Source: Schistosoma haematobium
Taxonomy: Eukaryota; Platyhelminthes; Trematoda; Strigeidida; Schistosomatidae
Assembly: GCF_000699445.3 (NCBI RefSeq)
Contig: NC_067196.1
Coordinates: 35,546,616-35,610,615, forward strand
Length of the DNA: 64,000 nucleotides
Direction: 5' to 3'
Shown piece by piece: positions 9,695 to 22,525 of this stretch. Under the pieces are notes generated by a model that was not told where the DNA came from, did not search any database, and was given only the letters and a program-made list of their open reading frames with translations. Made by a program: the position numbers and the translations under genes. The first letter of the stretch is position 1. The number at the start of each line of letters is the position of its first letter.

Positions 9695-10225
9695 ATAACT
9701 AGAAAGTATTCTAATCACTATTTTCTGACTTATCACTAGTAAGAAATGATTAAATAATATTATTATAGCCAAGAATAAAACATCTTTGATTCGACATTAT
9801 TTATTTTCAATGATATTCATTGTTGAAAAGTATAAAAATAGATTGAAACAGATAATCGTCACTTATTCATTTTTAATGATTTTCCGATTGAATAAATTTG
9901 TATGAGCAACTTATAGACATTGTTAGTTAGGGTTTTCTAATTTTATGAGATACAGTTGATTGTGTTTACTTAATTTTGTATATTCTTCAATAAAAATCAT
10001 CGAGTAGTTTGGATTTATTTGATGATGAAGCGTTCAAAAGTGATGTCAACAGTTTTACAAACATATAATCTGTAATCCTATCCTGAATGTTTAGTTTCCT
10101 TAAACCACGTGAACGTATAACCATTAAATATAAAATAAAGGACTTTTGTTGCTTTGTTCATTTACGACATGAAAGTCTTTCGTAGTTAAAATAATCATAA
10201 AGGAAATCTAGATTTGTGATTCAGA

Positions 10226-10228
<3 letters not shown>

Positions 10229-10278
<50 letters not shown>
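10229..10278. repeat. (AT)n microsatellite
   Basis: About 25 perfect AT units. Confidence 0.95.
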
Positions 10279-10280
<2 letters not shown>

Positions 10281-12796
10281 TTTATCTTTAATTATAAGGG
10301 AACTAATACTGCCAATGGAATTCGAACATATTTAATGTCATTGTCACAATCAGTACGATTAAGCTCTACTAATCCCTATCTTATATCGAATAAAGTATGC
10401 TTTACTATCGAGTTACTTATCATTCTGGCGACATCATAAGTTATGTCAGCAGATTTCGATCAACGCATAACATGATGGCATTAGTTACTACCCGATAACT
10501 GATCAAAGTTACCTGTAATATCTCATAATGTACTAGTTGTAAATACAACTATATTCATAACATTTTTACTTAAGACCTTAAAGTATTCGTGAATTTTGTT
10601 TTACGATTGTACCAAATAAAGGTAAACTCCTTAAATAAAAATGCGTTATTTTATTATTTTATTAATAAGTGAATAGAGATATAAACATCACGAATTGTTA
10701 TTATGTAATTTCAAAAATTATATCTGACCTTTTCATGGAACATACATAAGAATAGAAAAGTGAACAAAGTATAAATAATGAAGCAGAAAATGTAGGATAT
10801 TTAGTATAAAGTTTATATATCTATATAATATGTCCTGCTAGTTCATGATGAAAACTAGTTTTTATCTATCGAATTAATGATATATATGAAGTAAACATAA
10901 TACATTACTAATATAATATCATCCGAAAACTAATTTATAAATTATCGACAAATTACCCTTGTTTTTATTTCTAGTCAGCAACACAAACATTCACTTAGTG
11001 AATAAAATGAATTCATAATTAATTACTTATGATTAAATAGAGTTGTTTTTTTGTTGATATCAATAATGTCATCATTACACTCGGAATTAATTGCATTGGA
11101 TAATACTTCATAAGCAGTTAAAATATATTTGCCTACTTTATAATTTATGTTACTAACTAGTTAATAGTAGTCTATGAATTATTCTTCCAATTATTTACCA
11201 GGAGTTATTTTTTACGGAAGTGTTTGTCTAGTCTTTGGTCCAATTACATGTGAATTCATTAGTAGTCATTGATGAGAAGTCCTGAATTCGAATTTGATAG
11301 TAATTCAAAGCTCTTTGGCTCTTAGTGATTTTCCAAATAGAGTTACTTACTCATGAAAAAAATATTTTCAAGTTTATTATTTGAATTATCCTTGAGATTA
11401 TCAAAACTTTTCTTTCCAAATTACTACAGTGGTCAGTAAGTTTTATTGCAAATTTAGAACTAAGATGTTCATTCAAATGGAACTGACGCTACATAGTTCA
11501 CCTCTAACAGCACTCAAGACCACTGCATTCACTTCTAGTATCATCACTTCAATAAGAGATTGGAAATTCCCAGATATATATTCATCTCATACGACAACTT
11601 TTAGATTGAATTAGTAACAAATATCGATGTTTTAATTTGCTTGGAATTCATTTTGCTTAATCATATCCTTTTAATTTTTAAGATATTAACAAAATACTGT
11701 TTAGCTAATTGATAGTGAACATGTTTGTCAATTGTTCCGATCGTTTTCCTAGTCATTATAATCTATGTCATAAAAAAACATTCATTAATCTAGAAATTGA
11801 AATAGATACAGTTTTGAAGAATACATCTTTCATAGTTGACTTACATCCTATATATGGTTATTTCGATCCTTCCAATTACAGGGGACATTTCATAAGGATA
11901 ACTATTCTGCTTATGGTTACATCCATTTAGTGAAATTATGGTTGACAACTTTTCACTTGTTTTCATTATGAAGTAATGGTTTTCAGACCATCTATTAGAT
12001 TTATTACGATCAAATGTGGGTTTGAATGGAGAAGAGAAACATTAGACTTAAATACCATTGATTAAAAGAATAGAGCACAGTTATTTATCATTGAACACTT
12101 TATTAAAGAAATAATTCTAAACGATTACACGAATTAAACTCGGATAAATCAAATAATCATTTTAAATACATCAACATAGTTCCTTACAAAACGAGTCTTA
12201 CATATCTCTTAGGTAAGATACACATTGAACTATTCAGTTTCAAATCTTTTTCTCTAGGTAACAAATATATCCTTGTACACCTTTTATCTGACACTTAGTG
12301 AATTCATAGTCAACCACAAGATAAATATAGAGAAAAATAAGTGGACCGTACATGTTGCAAACATCAGGAATGTTAACAAGTGGTTGCTGAGAGATTTTAA
12401 AAACAATAAATCTTTCGGAATAGAGCTGTTATCTATTTTATCAGGCAGGTTGAAAACGTTTATTGTACAGCAAAATAAAAGTAATAGACACAAGAATACA
12501 AACTTGACTTACTAATATTTCAACAGCGAAAAATACAAATCGCTTAAACGTTTGAAATTGAAAAAACCATACAGCGTTGGTGAAAATAGCTAACATAATT
12601 CTGAAGATAACTAGTCACATCATATGTAATGTAATTATTAAATTCATTAAGTGTTGTTTGCTTGAATGTTCCCATTGATTTTTAGGACTGCAATTGATCA
12701 GTCACTTATTGGCATATTTGCATCATGTGCGGATTGCCTCGATAATGCATTAATTCACAAGCTTTATAAGCAAAGATGGATGGTGGTTAGCAGTGG

Positions 12797-12838
12797 AATT
12801 CAGGATGCGCGTTTCGTCCTATTTGGAACACGTCAGAT
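12797..12838 (-). ncRNA. Degenerate hammerhead, left arm, family B
   Basis: The minus strand reads ctgacgtg, ttcc and ggac around caaata, gaaac, gcgc, atc. The GA of the core (CUGANGA) is altered to GU and the cleavage triplet is AUC. Confidence 0.5.
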
Positions 12839-12985
12839 GGATGTACCTGCATCCCAGAGTTTATGATTACTCTGGGACTCGAACCCAGTGCCGTTCGCTT
12901 CAAACGCCATCGAGTTATCCACTTACCGAATGGTAGTTGGTTCGAGTCTCAGAGTAAACATCAACTCTTGGACAGGTACATTCAA

Positions 12986-13030
12986 CTGACGTGTCTCAAA
13001 TAGAACGAAACATGTGTCCTGGATTCCACT
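12986..13030 (+). ncRNA. Degenerate hammerhead, right arm, family B
   Basis: The plus strand reads ctgacgtg, then gaaac, atgt, gtc and ctggattccac. The second half is conserved; the first core half carries the same GU change as the left arm. Confidence 0.5.
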
Positions 13031-14181
13031 GCTAGCCACCATCCATCTTTGCTTATAATATTGGTTATTCTTATTTGAATAGTAGACTTAAAATGCAAAA
13101 CAACTATAAAATCAGGTTGATATAACATCTAGCTGTCAGTAACTATAATTGTTCACTGTGAAAGTAATTTATTCAGAACTGGCAGTAGCCGAAAAATGAT
13201 TAGAAATCAGGGAGTATTAGACCTTTGTATTAATTTCGTACTACTCAGGAGTATTCAGTAAGAACCCGATAAGAAAGTTAATTTATGATCTTAACGACCC
13301 TTGTAGGTTCAGAATACAAAATTAGAACCCAACAATAGGCATTTCTGACTTCAAACAATAATCATATAGTTAAACATGTATAATGAACCAAAATATTCTA
13401 TTAAGAATAATAGAAAAAGTCTGTATTCAGCTAAGGACTTGAGTAATTTGTTATTACGGATGAAAATAAATTTATTCGTCATTAATTGGTTGAATAAATT
13501 AAGAAACGGAACAATTATCTACTCGTCTTAAATGTTATTATAAAATAAATGACCATTTGAAACATGGGAATAACTGATTTGGTAGGAATGGTGGTTTACT
13601 GAAGCAATTGAATTTTAATTGTTAACAAAATATATTACAGAAAATTGAACCATTGGCCAAATGACAAATTATCTTAGGTCACAAAACAACTTCTGGTTTT
13701 TCACTTCTACCTGTTTATTAGTAATACAAGTAACTATACAACCTTTATTGACTCAGTATTTCTTAGGAGAGTAAACGATTGTTACACTCATCTTTGACGA
13801 AACTAGTTTTATGGAATTTGATGAAATTTTCATTAAAGGAATTAATTGGTGAAATTCGGTTATCACTGGCATCTAGACAAACGTTGGTTCTCATTAATCA
13901 ACCAATGCAAATATTTCAATCTTATCCGAGGTCCGAATAAAATCTTTAACATTTTTAAATGTGACATTATATGACTCGTTAGAATCTCGCGTAAAATGTC
14001 AGTTCACGATTGGCTGAACATATACCTTTCTGATGAGTGTGATTTAGAATGACATCTAGGTCCAGGGTTTTTGATTGCCTACAACCAACTAACATCCGAT
14101 TCATTGAATAAATTTACTTAATTTATCAAAAGTCAATCATGAGCATATAATTGATTTTATTCTTTCATTTGCCATTCTCAG

Positions 14182-14446
14182 TCTGATGAAAGTGCTAACA
14201 AAATATTGTCATCTATAGTTTCAACGAATAATAACCTATTAACAGCTAACGTTTTAAATAAACTACCTAATATAATGATCAATATGAAAACTGAAGAGAT
14301 TGACAATCCAGAACGAGAAGCTGGCATTATATCAACACAATCTTGTAGAAATGTGAATAAATATGATTTTATAAAAGAACAAACAACTACTCATTTGGTT
14401 GAACAAATTAAAAGGCAGACCACTCAACAGTATTTTGAAATGAAAA
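14182..14446 (+). CDS. Exon 3 of the unrecognised gene
   Basis: 265 nt after the acceptor cattctcag and before the donor gtaagc. It starts in phase 0 (SDESANKIL) and ends in phase 1 inside a codon that becomes Arg with exon 4. The encoded segment (about residues 85-172) is polar with no recognisable motif. A second possible donor (gtaaga at 14535) would give phase 0 and create a stop in exon 4, so it was rejected. Confidence 0.72.
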
Positions 14447-14712
14447 GTAAGCAACTTTGTATTTGTAAAATAAATTGTTTGGAAACTACTTTTAAATATA
14501 AATATGTGAAACTATATCATAAGGATTCAGAAGTGGTAAGAAAAATATACCTATCTAAATCCATATGAATAACTTTTAAAAGTATTATATACAATTGCTG
14601 ACTAAATCCTAATAATCTTTTAATTAAAACTATGTGAAGATTTCATATTCATAGAACTGTTTGATAGATTTCCTTATTTATTCCTTATGTCTTTTCTCTT
14701 TTATAATACAAG

Positions 14713-15689
14713 GAGATATAAATGCAAATGAAATGAAAAGAAAAACACTAGCTGAATCAGAGCATCGACAAGAAACTACACGAGTAAAAGATAACAATTT
14801 AATTGATTATCTAAAAAGAAGCGATGAGAAAACAACACAAAAGAAAAGTGGGACGAGAAGAAGTCATACTCTTCCCACTGGTATGGTTAAAGCATATTTA
14901 CAACATATGAGTAAAGAATGGAGTACACTTGCTAATGTAATGACAGTAATTCATCAAGCAATTAAACAAGATCAATCAAGTATTTATTTATTGGATAAGT
15001 ATTTCAAATCAACAAATATTAGAGTTCGTATGATTAACACTATAATTAGTCCTAAATGGGCTTTTCTTTATTTAAGTAGTTTAATTGATAATCCACAAGA
15101 ATTAATGGAACATATTGACATCATGTTAAACTTAAAAACAACTGTAGATATTATGAATAGTATAGGAACAAAATATGAAGGTTATTTAAGAGACAAACAA
15201 CATTTAGACTTATTTTTATCTTCATTTAAAACAACAAGAAATATACTACAAAATCATTTAATCAATATAGGCCTACATAAAGAAGAAGCTTATATGATAA
15301 TATACAAAGCTATTTGTAATGATAATGATGCTAAATGGAAGATTAGCCATTTCATGAATATAAAATTCCCTCAAAAATTAATTGATGCATTAATAACATG
15401 CAATAAAAAGAAATTGAAAAATTTAATTCATAAATCCATTCAAAGATCTAAATCATCTTCAAAAATAGTTTCTTTGAATTTACCACCTTTAGAAAGATTA
15501 TTAAATGATGATAATTCTATGAAGGAATTGAATGAAGATAAAATAAAAAAAAGAGTAGTATCAGATACTATTGAACAGTTGAAACATTCAGATATTATAC
15601 ATAATCAGTTACAAACATTATCTACGGTGACTGAATGTTCAAGTGATGATGTTGTACAAACAGAAGTGAAGTCAATTGACATAATAGAA
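14713..15689 (+). CDS. Exon 4 of the unrecognised gene
   Basis: 977 nt, the largest uninterrupted helical region of the gene. The acceptor is ataatacaag and the donor gtaggt; the exon enters in phase 1 and leaves in phase 0. After a basic start (KRKTLAESEHR) comes an ordered-looking stretch of about 190 residues from MVKAYLQHMSKEW to KFPQKLIDALI, with regular hydrophobic spacing, then a lysine-rich tail. No enzyme motif was seen. The reading frame runs to a stop at 15734 if unspliced, but the tail after the donor looks like translated intron. Confidence 0.78.
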
Positions 15690-15996
15690 GTAGGTTTATT
15701 TATTGTTATGATTGAATATTTCTTTTTTTTATAATTTTAATTCATTAAATATTATAACAAGTAGGTGAGAAGCTATTTTAAACCATCTTTATTATTTGAT
15801 AACTGAAATGAAATAGACTTATGAATGGACTTGGTTTGAATTCATCGGTTGTTTGATATTTTTGTATTGAATTTGAACTTAATATCAATTTAGATGTAAA
15901 ACTTTGTGAAAATGTATCAAGCTTATAGTTTGATTCATTATTAAGTTTAAGATCAAAAACTTGATATATTACTATATATATAGATCTTTTCAACAG

Positions 15997-16173
15997 AAGC
16001 CTATAAGTGAGATGAGAATAATTTGTGTTCCCATGAAAAATGACGGTATCAAATCAATCCTTAGAAGAAGTACATTTCGAGATAACAGAAATTTTTTTTG
16101 TGTAGTGAAAATCGATTATAATATATATACAAATAAACTTTCTAATACTCCTTTCTCTCTTATAAAATTTCTT
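15997..16173 (+). CDS. Exon 5 of the unrecognised gene (59 codons)
   Basis: 177 nt between an acceptor ending in caacag and the donor gtaagc, with phase 0 on both sides, so it could be included or skipped without disturbing the frame. It codes for a basic segment with KPISEMRIICVPMKND and SILRRSTFRDNRNFF. The donor choice is the best match in frame; earlier weak GTs exist. Confidence is lower than for its neighbours. Confidence 0.55.
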
Positions 16174-16244
16174 GTAAGCAATTCGTTTACATAAAGGCTA
16201 ATGTACTCTTTACAATAATAAAGAAAATATCTACAGAGTCTGTA

Positions 16245-16690
16245 ATGATTTTATGTCCGGCTTAATGTCACATGATTTATCCACCAATCAAAATACGACC
16301 TATACAATCTTAACACTATGCCAAACCAATGACGTTCAACCGGTATGAGTAGTCTAGCGTCCTTATTGGTCCTATATCCTCCTAGCCCGTCCGCTTGAGT
16401 TCGGAATTCAATACCAGCTTCTGCAATATGAATCGAATTATTTATTTCAAACATACTAGGTTTATATATCAACCAGATAAACCACAACGTACCATAAAAT
16501 AGAAAATAACATGTGTACACAATAAAGCCAAAAAGTGGCTGTGAATGTGGGAGGCAGTAGTTAATAAACTGAACATAGCTTAAGAACCGTGAATCGTACA
16601 ATAATAAATTATAAATCAAAATAAAGCTTATAATAAGAGAAATATAAATACCCATAATGTACTTATTGAATAATTATACACTAAGAATAT
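16245..16690 (-). repeat. Probable dispersed repeat with a decayed open frame
   Basis: This stretch is less AT-rich than its surroundings and is open on the minus strand for 134 codons (16251-16655), with a hydrophobic half and a tail containing GIEFRTQADGLGGYRT and RHWFGIVLRLYRS. From memory such tails recur in schistosome predicted proteins, which suggests an interspersed repeat, not a gene. Family not identified. Confidence 0.35.
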
Positions 16691-16813
16691 TTATAGAATA
16701 TTAGTCCATTAATAGTCCTTGGAAGTTATCCGTAATTTAATCTTCGCTCGAATATAACAGAGTCCATCTTTATTTATTTTCATACGAATATAAATCGTTT
16801 TATTTCATTTTAG

Positions 16814-16918
16814 ATGATATCTAGTAGTGAAATTCGAGACAGACATTGTCATTCATTTACGAAGCTTGTTTTTCATGATCTAGAACATAACACCCCTGAA
16901 ATTTTGATTCTAAAATAA
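16814..16918 (+). other. Candidate alternative last exon
   Basis: A very strong acceptor (ttttatttcattttag) is followed by ATG and 34 sense codons in phase 0, ending TAA at 16916-16918 with AATAAA overlapping the stop region. Exon 5 ends in phase 0, so splicing to it would give a shortened product of the first gene. No good internal donor was found. Could be chance. Confidence 0.35.
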
Positions 16919-17264
16919 AAATATTCTCAATCATCTGTAAATCATACATGTTAACATTTATCTAAATGGCAGAGTAGGTCAACTTTTCAAATAAGAGATT
17001 CTAGCAGATTCTAGCAAATAGTAAATAGTTTGAATAAACCTTATTAATTACTTTATGCGTTTATTTGATCAATCTGTATTAATCATATTAGTAAGTTTTC
17101 CATTTTAACTTTGGTCTAGTTTCAAAGGTTACAAGTCATGTGTCTTTTAGTATTATATCATTTCATTCAGTTGTATTATAAACGCATTCACAACAAAACA
17201 AAACAATACCTACTTTAAGTTTTTTACTAGTATAGTAGTATAGTAGTTGATGATAGACACTATC

Positions 17265-17455
17265 ACCATTGGACGCCGGCTCAGTGGTCCAGTAGGTTCG
17301 CGCGCGAGACCGAAGACCCTGGGTTCGAATCCCGTGAGCGGGATCGTGGATGCGCACCGCTGAGGGGTCCCACAATAGGACGAAACTGCCGCCCAGTGCT
17401 TCCAGGTTTCCAACGGTGGTCTAACATCAATCGGTTCATGATCTCAATCAAAAAC
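17265..17455 (+). mobile_element. Hammerhead SINE (family A), tRNA-like part present
   Basis: Full-length-like copy. The tRNA-derived head has an A-box-like ggctcagtggtccagtagg and a B-box ggttcgaatccc, followed by the ribozyme part and the catgatctcaatc end. The ribozyme core reads ctgaggggtccc and the triplet is gcc, so it is probably dead. Confidence 0.8.
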
Positions 17456-20387
17456 TTGAGTTTTTCAATTTGATTATCCACATTTACATTAAAGTTGCTT
17501 AAAATTGTTAATGCAGATAAGGCTTGAACAAATGTACATTCTTTCGTTTCCTGATCAAGATTTTGACTTTCCTTCAACAAAAAAAACGATACCATTTAAA
17601 AAATATGTTGTTTAGCATAATTCTGAATATGTTTTTTTACATTTATCATTCAGTTCATATAATATGTAATAACGTAAAAGAAAATTAAACACTTTAGTAA
17701 GTTGAGCATGTCATCCTATTTCAAGGAGAGTTCAGTTTAACTAACTAACAATTAAAAACTTACAATTATTGTATCAAAATCTAAGATTAACCAACACTGA
17801 ATATTAAAACAACTAAGAATATTCTATTCATTAAGTTTTACTCTTAAATGTACACGATTTTTGTGATTAGGTCATAGTATGTCTTTTTCTTAAATGAAAA
17901 ACAAAAAAGTCGAATACTTCAGGAAACGTTTACCTTAAAGAATAATAAATGAAGATATACCACTTAATTGATTGTTATGAACAATTTAGCTGCACTGATA
18001 TCTATATGCTTTTGAAAATGATGTTCATGAGGAACAGATTGATTTGTTTGGAATATTTTATGAGTATCTTATAGTTTGTCGACCTTGAATGAAAATACTA
18101 CTCAAAAGTCACTTTAAAACTAAATGTCCAGTCTAAGAATAATAAAATTAAGAATCATCAAATAAGCAAAATCTAAAATAAAATCAAGTAGCTTTAATGA
18201 AAAAAAGTCAGAAGTAGTTTCTTTGGGAAAAAAATGAACGCAAACAGAATACAAATTTACTAATTATGACCACATTACAACTACGATACGTGTTTAGACT
18301 CAATAGGAATTGAAAATAGTCCACCTTGCCAATTAGTGATCGCTAGTTAGATGTTAACAGTTTAGGAATTGACATCTGAATAATGTTCATTCATTTTATT
18401 GCATATTCCTATCCACCATAATGCATCTGATTGTACTTTTTTGTAACTTGCCTAGCGATTAATAAACATAATGATGTGTTAAAATGAACGAAAACAGATA
18501 ACTTGTTGAAATATCTAGATAGCAGAAACATGTAGCCCAGATATTCAACCAGGCCGCTCAGAATAGTATACATATTATATCAGGACTGTTTTATTTCCAC
18601 TTAAAACAAATATTTCTTAACTGACCAATTGATTGGGTAAAATAATTAAAAATGGTTTCACAGTTCAAGTTTTCATCTGAATTAACAATAAATTATAGAC
18701 TTGAACTAATAGATATACCATTACTTAACTTTATAGAGTTATAATTGATATTCCAGCTTAATGTAGATTACTCCAATCATGTATACTGTCTAGATGTTTA
18801 AGTATTTTTTTTTGCAGTTGTCTCTTTATTCATAATTTTCGATCTACATGAATACCATGAGATTTTAATAAGTTCACGTAAATATTGATCTTGATTAATT
18901 GACTAAAAGCATAAATTATATAGAAACAAAAATCATGACATTAGTTTGCGATATTTTTGATTGAAAAATATTATGAGTTAATCATTGTTATATCTAGATG
19001 TTTATATTCTTGATATACCACATGTAACTTGAGCATTTGAACTCTAGAACCCTTCCAAGTCGCAATGAGAAGACAGAAGACTAGTAAAAGGCATGTTATT
19101 AAAGACAGTGTCTAATTATAGTACAAACCTGTCAGGTATTTATAGTTTTTAGTAAAAACGAAATCATCATTATAGCTATCTAATTCGTACACAGGGGGTT
19201 ATTAGCATTATCCAGTCGGGAAGCTAAACGTAGAGATTCTAAAATATTCTTCAAAAATATGATTGGATGGAATATATTTGTCTCTTTCTGAGATTCTTAA
19301 GGCTTCCTCGAGTTCACCCATGGACCGCTCTCACAATCATTACTTGACCATTTTTTATATAAAATATATGTTACAGGGATCTTTTCAATACAATCAGTCA
19401 ACTAATGATCAACTGATTATAAGTAGCAACCTTTAAGATAGGAGGACCAGAATACATGTGAACTTCTATCTGAACAGATTATTTTAAGTGATGTTTGTTA
19501 GGTTAACCAACCGTCACTATATATATTTAATTTTAGAAAGATCACTTTCTTCGTCTGACTTTCTAGGGATTGATCTTCTACCTGACAATCAAATTAATGA
19601 GATGATAAAATCTTTGGTAAATGAGTTATTTGTTACATATGTTACTCACTTCCACTCTAACTATACTCCAAGACCTAGTGTTATCTGGCAGAGGAGTAGG
19701 TTGAAAAAGGGTAGTATCGAACAGATAAAGACGTAGAATACGTTCATAAACTCATTGTTTGTTGGTTTGATTCATGTTGGAAACGGGGATCTCTGTATTT
19801 TGGTTCAATTGTGCAATATGGTCTTGATCCCCTTGAATAATCTCAAACCAGAACAAATAAGCTATTCCGTCCCTTCTCCTACCAAATTGTCCTGAAGCTG
19901 ATATCGGTCAGTGTTGAAAACTGACATCACAGTCCTTCATTAATGAACATGAAAATATTATTTTGACTGAAAAATAATACTGACATTTCTTTCTGAACGC
20001 AATAAAGCAGTTTGCTTCATTCACCTTAAACCAAAATTTTGATAATTGAACAAATGGTATACTCAACCACCTAGTTTAAATGACCCATATATATCTAAGT
20101 ACAAATTTGAAATAAGAAACGGGAACTTGTTGGAATACTTTGTACTGAGAATTCTATATTGAATAAAGCCACTAATAATAATAATAATTTGTTAATTATT
20201 GTTTACTATTAAAGTCACTTTATAAACTGTTTTCTTTTTATGAATTTACTTATTTCTCTTCATTTTTGCTTACATTTTTTTTTATACAGAACACATTTAC
20301 ATCAATTAATAAGCTTTAGGTAGTTTTAAATTAATTTTGAGTTTATTTAAACAATACTATCATATTAAATAAATTCTGATCTAATAG

Positions 20388-20545
20388 TTGAACTCATGAG
20401 TCAATTAAAGCTAGACCACCATGAAAAACCTAGAGGCACTGGATGGTCGTTTCGTCTTAGTGTGGGACTCTTCATCAGTGTGCATCCACGATCCCGCCTT
20501 GCGAGATTAGAACCCAGGACCTATCAGTCACGCGAGCCAACGCTT
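20388..20545 (-). mobile_element. Degenerate hammerhead SINE (family A)
   Basis: Minus-strand copy with a recognisable tRNA-like head and ribozyme part. The core has an insertion (ctgatgaagagtccc), which should abolish activity. Confidence 0.7.
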
Positions 20546-21821
20546 ACCCTCAATGAACTCATGAATGAACTATTAAATTACTATAATATCTATAAAACTT
20601 CTCTCTGATTAAATTCTGATTGTTTGTCAATGTATGTAAAAAGTACTATCTATTCAGGAATATTTATCCAGCTAAGTGATCAAGTACAACTTCACTTAAT
20701 TTTAAGACTAATGTTTTATTTGTGAAAATGAGTACTATTGCTTTAATCACTTAAACGGTGGTTTAATGTAAATATAGAATGAATTATGTATATGTAATAA
20801 ACATTAAATTTCATTTATTCTAATAGTAAATAAGTTTCTTATAAATTTATTTAACACTTGAGTTACATAAAGTTATTTTGATTAACCGGTACCATATATT
20901 ATACTTAATTTCACTCAACTTTATCTTCTTGTTTCGTGACATTTTAGTTGAGTAATAACTAATAATTAGTGAAGATATGACGTGTATGGGTTAGTGGGGA
21001 AGAACAAATCAGGTTAAACATACATTGTGTGACCATAAGTTCTGTTTAATTATAAACATTTGTAAAGTTATGTTTTCATACTGAAAGTAACTTTTAAAAC
21101 GAGATATGGGATAACAACAATACAACAAACGAGAAGATACAAAAGCAATATACATAAAGAAAATATAGTCATCATAAGGTGAATCAGTTGTTTACTGTAA
21201 TCTTGAATGCATGACTTGACAGCTGAATTCAATGCATGACATCTGAACTTATCACAGTGTGAAAGAAGATTGACCAGATGGAAAATACAAAAAGAGAAAT
21301 AGAATAACAATTCAGTACTTAAGAAATATAGTTTAAAAAAAGGGAACGAAATCTAAGAGCTAAAGTTAGGAATAGTATTTATTAACTAAGTATTCAGAAA
21401 AAAGAACGTACATTCTAAATGTGATTAAGTTAACGCGATCGATTATTTCATCTATTTATCCAGACAATTATCACGTAAATAGCACCAAAACATTCCTATA
21501 TCAGTCTATAAAATTCTTTAACCCATTTGCTTTTTTTAACAAACTGTAAATACTTTCACTATTCAGAAATGAATACAAGTACATTCAATATTCACATGTA
21601 ATTTATTTGTTGCGATGGTCATTCGTCAAAATAAATTTTTTTTTCTTACATATAAAATTGTCTTGTTATCAAATAGCCTTAAATACTAAGTGATTGATTG
21701 GTTATCTTAATCACTAATATATTTTTTTAAAAAAGGGTATGGAAATTATTGTTGACTTATAATCTGAAATTTTTCTAATACTGGCAGTATTATTAAATAA
21801 GATCAAAATAAACTTATTTAG

Positions 21822-22525
21822 GAAACAGTGAAACAAAGCAATCAATTCGACATGAACAATTTAACTTCAAAGGATACAACAAGACAGGACAGTTTTAACA
21901 TAACTAGAGTATATAAAACACTTGATATAATGTTTGAATATGATGAAATGTTTCACGAAAAGAAAGCAGATGAACTAGATGAAATACAACAAAACAAAAT
22001 GGAACTTCAAACAAAAGAACTAATCAAATTTAACAAATGGAGACAAACAAAGTGCAATAAAATGCCTAATGAAATCTTAAAGATAACAGGATCTTCATCA
22101 TTTAATGAGAAAGATGTTAGATTATACAAGTATTCAAATAAAGCTTTCTCAACAGATAAAATCAGTGATAAATCTGAAAATTCTGATGAGAATGATGAGT
22201 TGTTTGGATCTTCTGGCGACAAACGTATTTGTAAAAATTTAAATATGTCACATAGTAAACATATTAAAAATGATGCTTTAGAAAACAACAAAATGAAAAT
22301 GTACTTGGTTGAACAACAATTCAGGTCACCACCCCGTAAAAGAACTCCACAGAGTCAAATAAAAACGGAAGAATTTCTATCAAATTCTAAAGATTTTTCA
22401 GCAAAGCAAGTTAAAGAATTGTCAAAAGTACCTTTCCCATCTTTAAGTTTGGAAAGTCTTGAATTATCTTACCACGATTCAGTGAGACCAACGAAAAATG
22501 GCAGAAATCTTGCAGTATTAAAGAG
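21822..22525 (+). CDS. Exon 6 of the unrecognised gene
   Basis: 704 nt after the acceptor acttatttag, ending before the donor gtaagc, phase 0 to phase 2. It codes for a charged segment: a helical stretch FEYDEMFHEKKADELDEI, then SDENDELFGSSGDKR, a basic FRSPPRKRTPQSQ patch and a Ser/Leu-rich end. It looks largely disordered. No domain recognised. Confidence 0.75.

Larger units (their letters stand above)
12652..13065. mobile_element. Fold-back hammerhead repeat (family B, Sm-alpha-like)
   Basis: Inverted arms of about 37 nt (about 12764-12801 and 13022-13058) read ttataagcaaagatggatgg and its reverse complement. Between them are hammerhead-like cores on both strands and a central tRNA-like part containing ggttcgag and its inverse gactcgaaccc. 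The left flank (12694-12735) has a block that also precedes the 26.5-kb copy (ggactgcaattgatcagt). Both ribozyme cores have changes from CUGAUGA, so activity is doubtful. Confidence 0.75.
8757..14181. other. Intron 2, right part
   Basis: Long AT-rich intron between exons 2 and 3 of the first gene. It contains a family A SINE (9582-9694), an AT microsatellite (10229-10278) and a fold-back family B repeat (12652-13065). Short open frames at 11429-11614, 11709-11930 and 12273-12515 lack convincing splice sites and are not called. No other supportable feature. Confidence 0.5.
16174..21821. other. Intron 5
   Basis: AT-rich, with a probable dispersed repeat (16245-16690), a candidate alternative exon (16814-16918) and two family A SINE copies (17265-17455, 20388-20545). 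The open frame at 19488-19736 lies in sequence without splice context and is not called. Nothing else supportable. Confidence 0.5.

Noticed and set aside
11709..11930. Possible exon between exons 2 and 3 of the first gene
   Set aside because: Open and protein-like in places, but lacks a good acceptor and donor, and exons 2 and 3 already join in phase.
12850..12960. tRNA gene
   Set aside because: The B-box-like words occur in inverted form within a fold-back SINE; no complete cloverleaf.
16251..16655. 134-codon minus-strand frame with hydrophobic stretches, as a membrane protein gene
   Set aside because: No splice or start context; composition and recalled recurrence of its tail point to an interspersed repeat.
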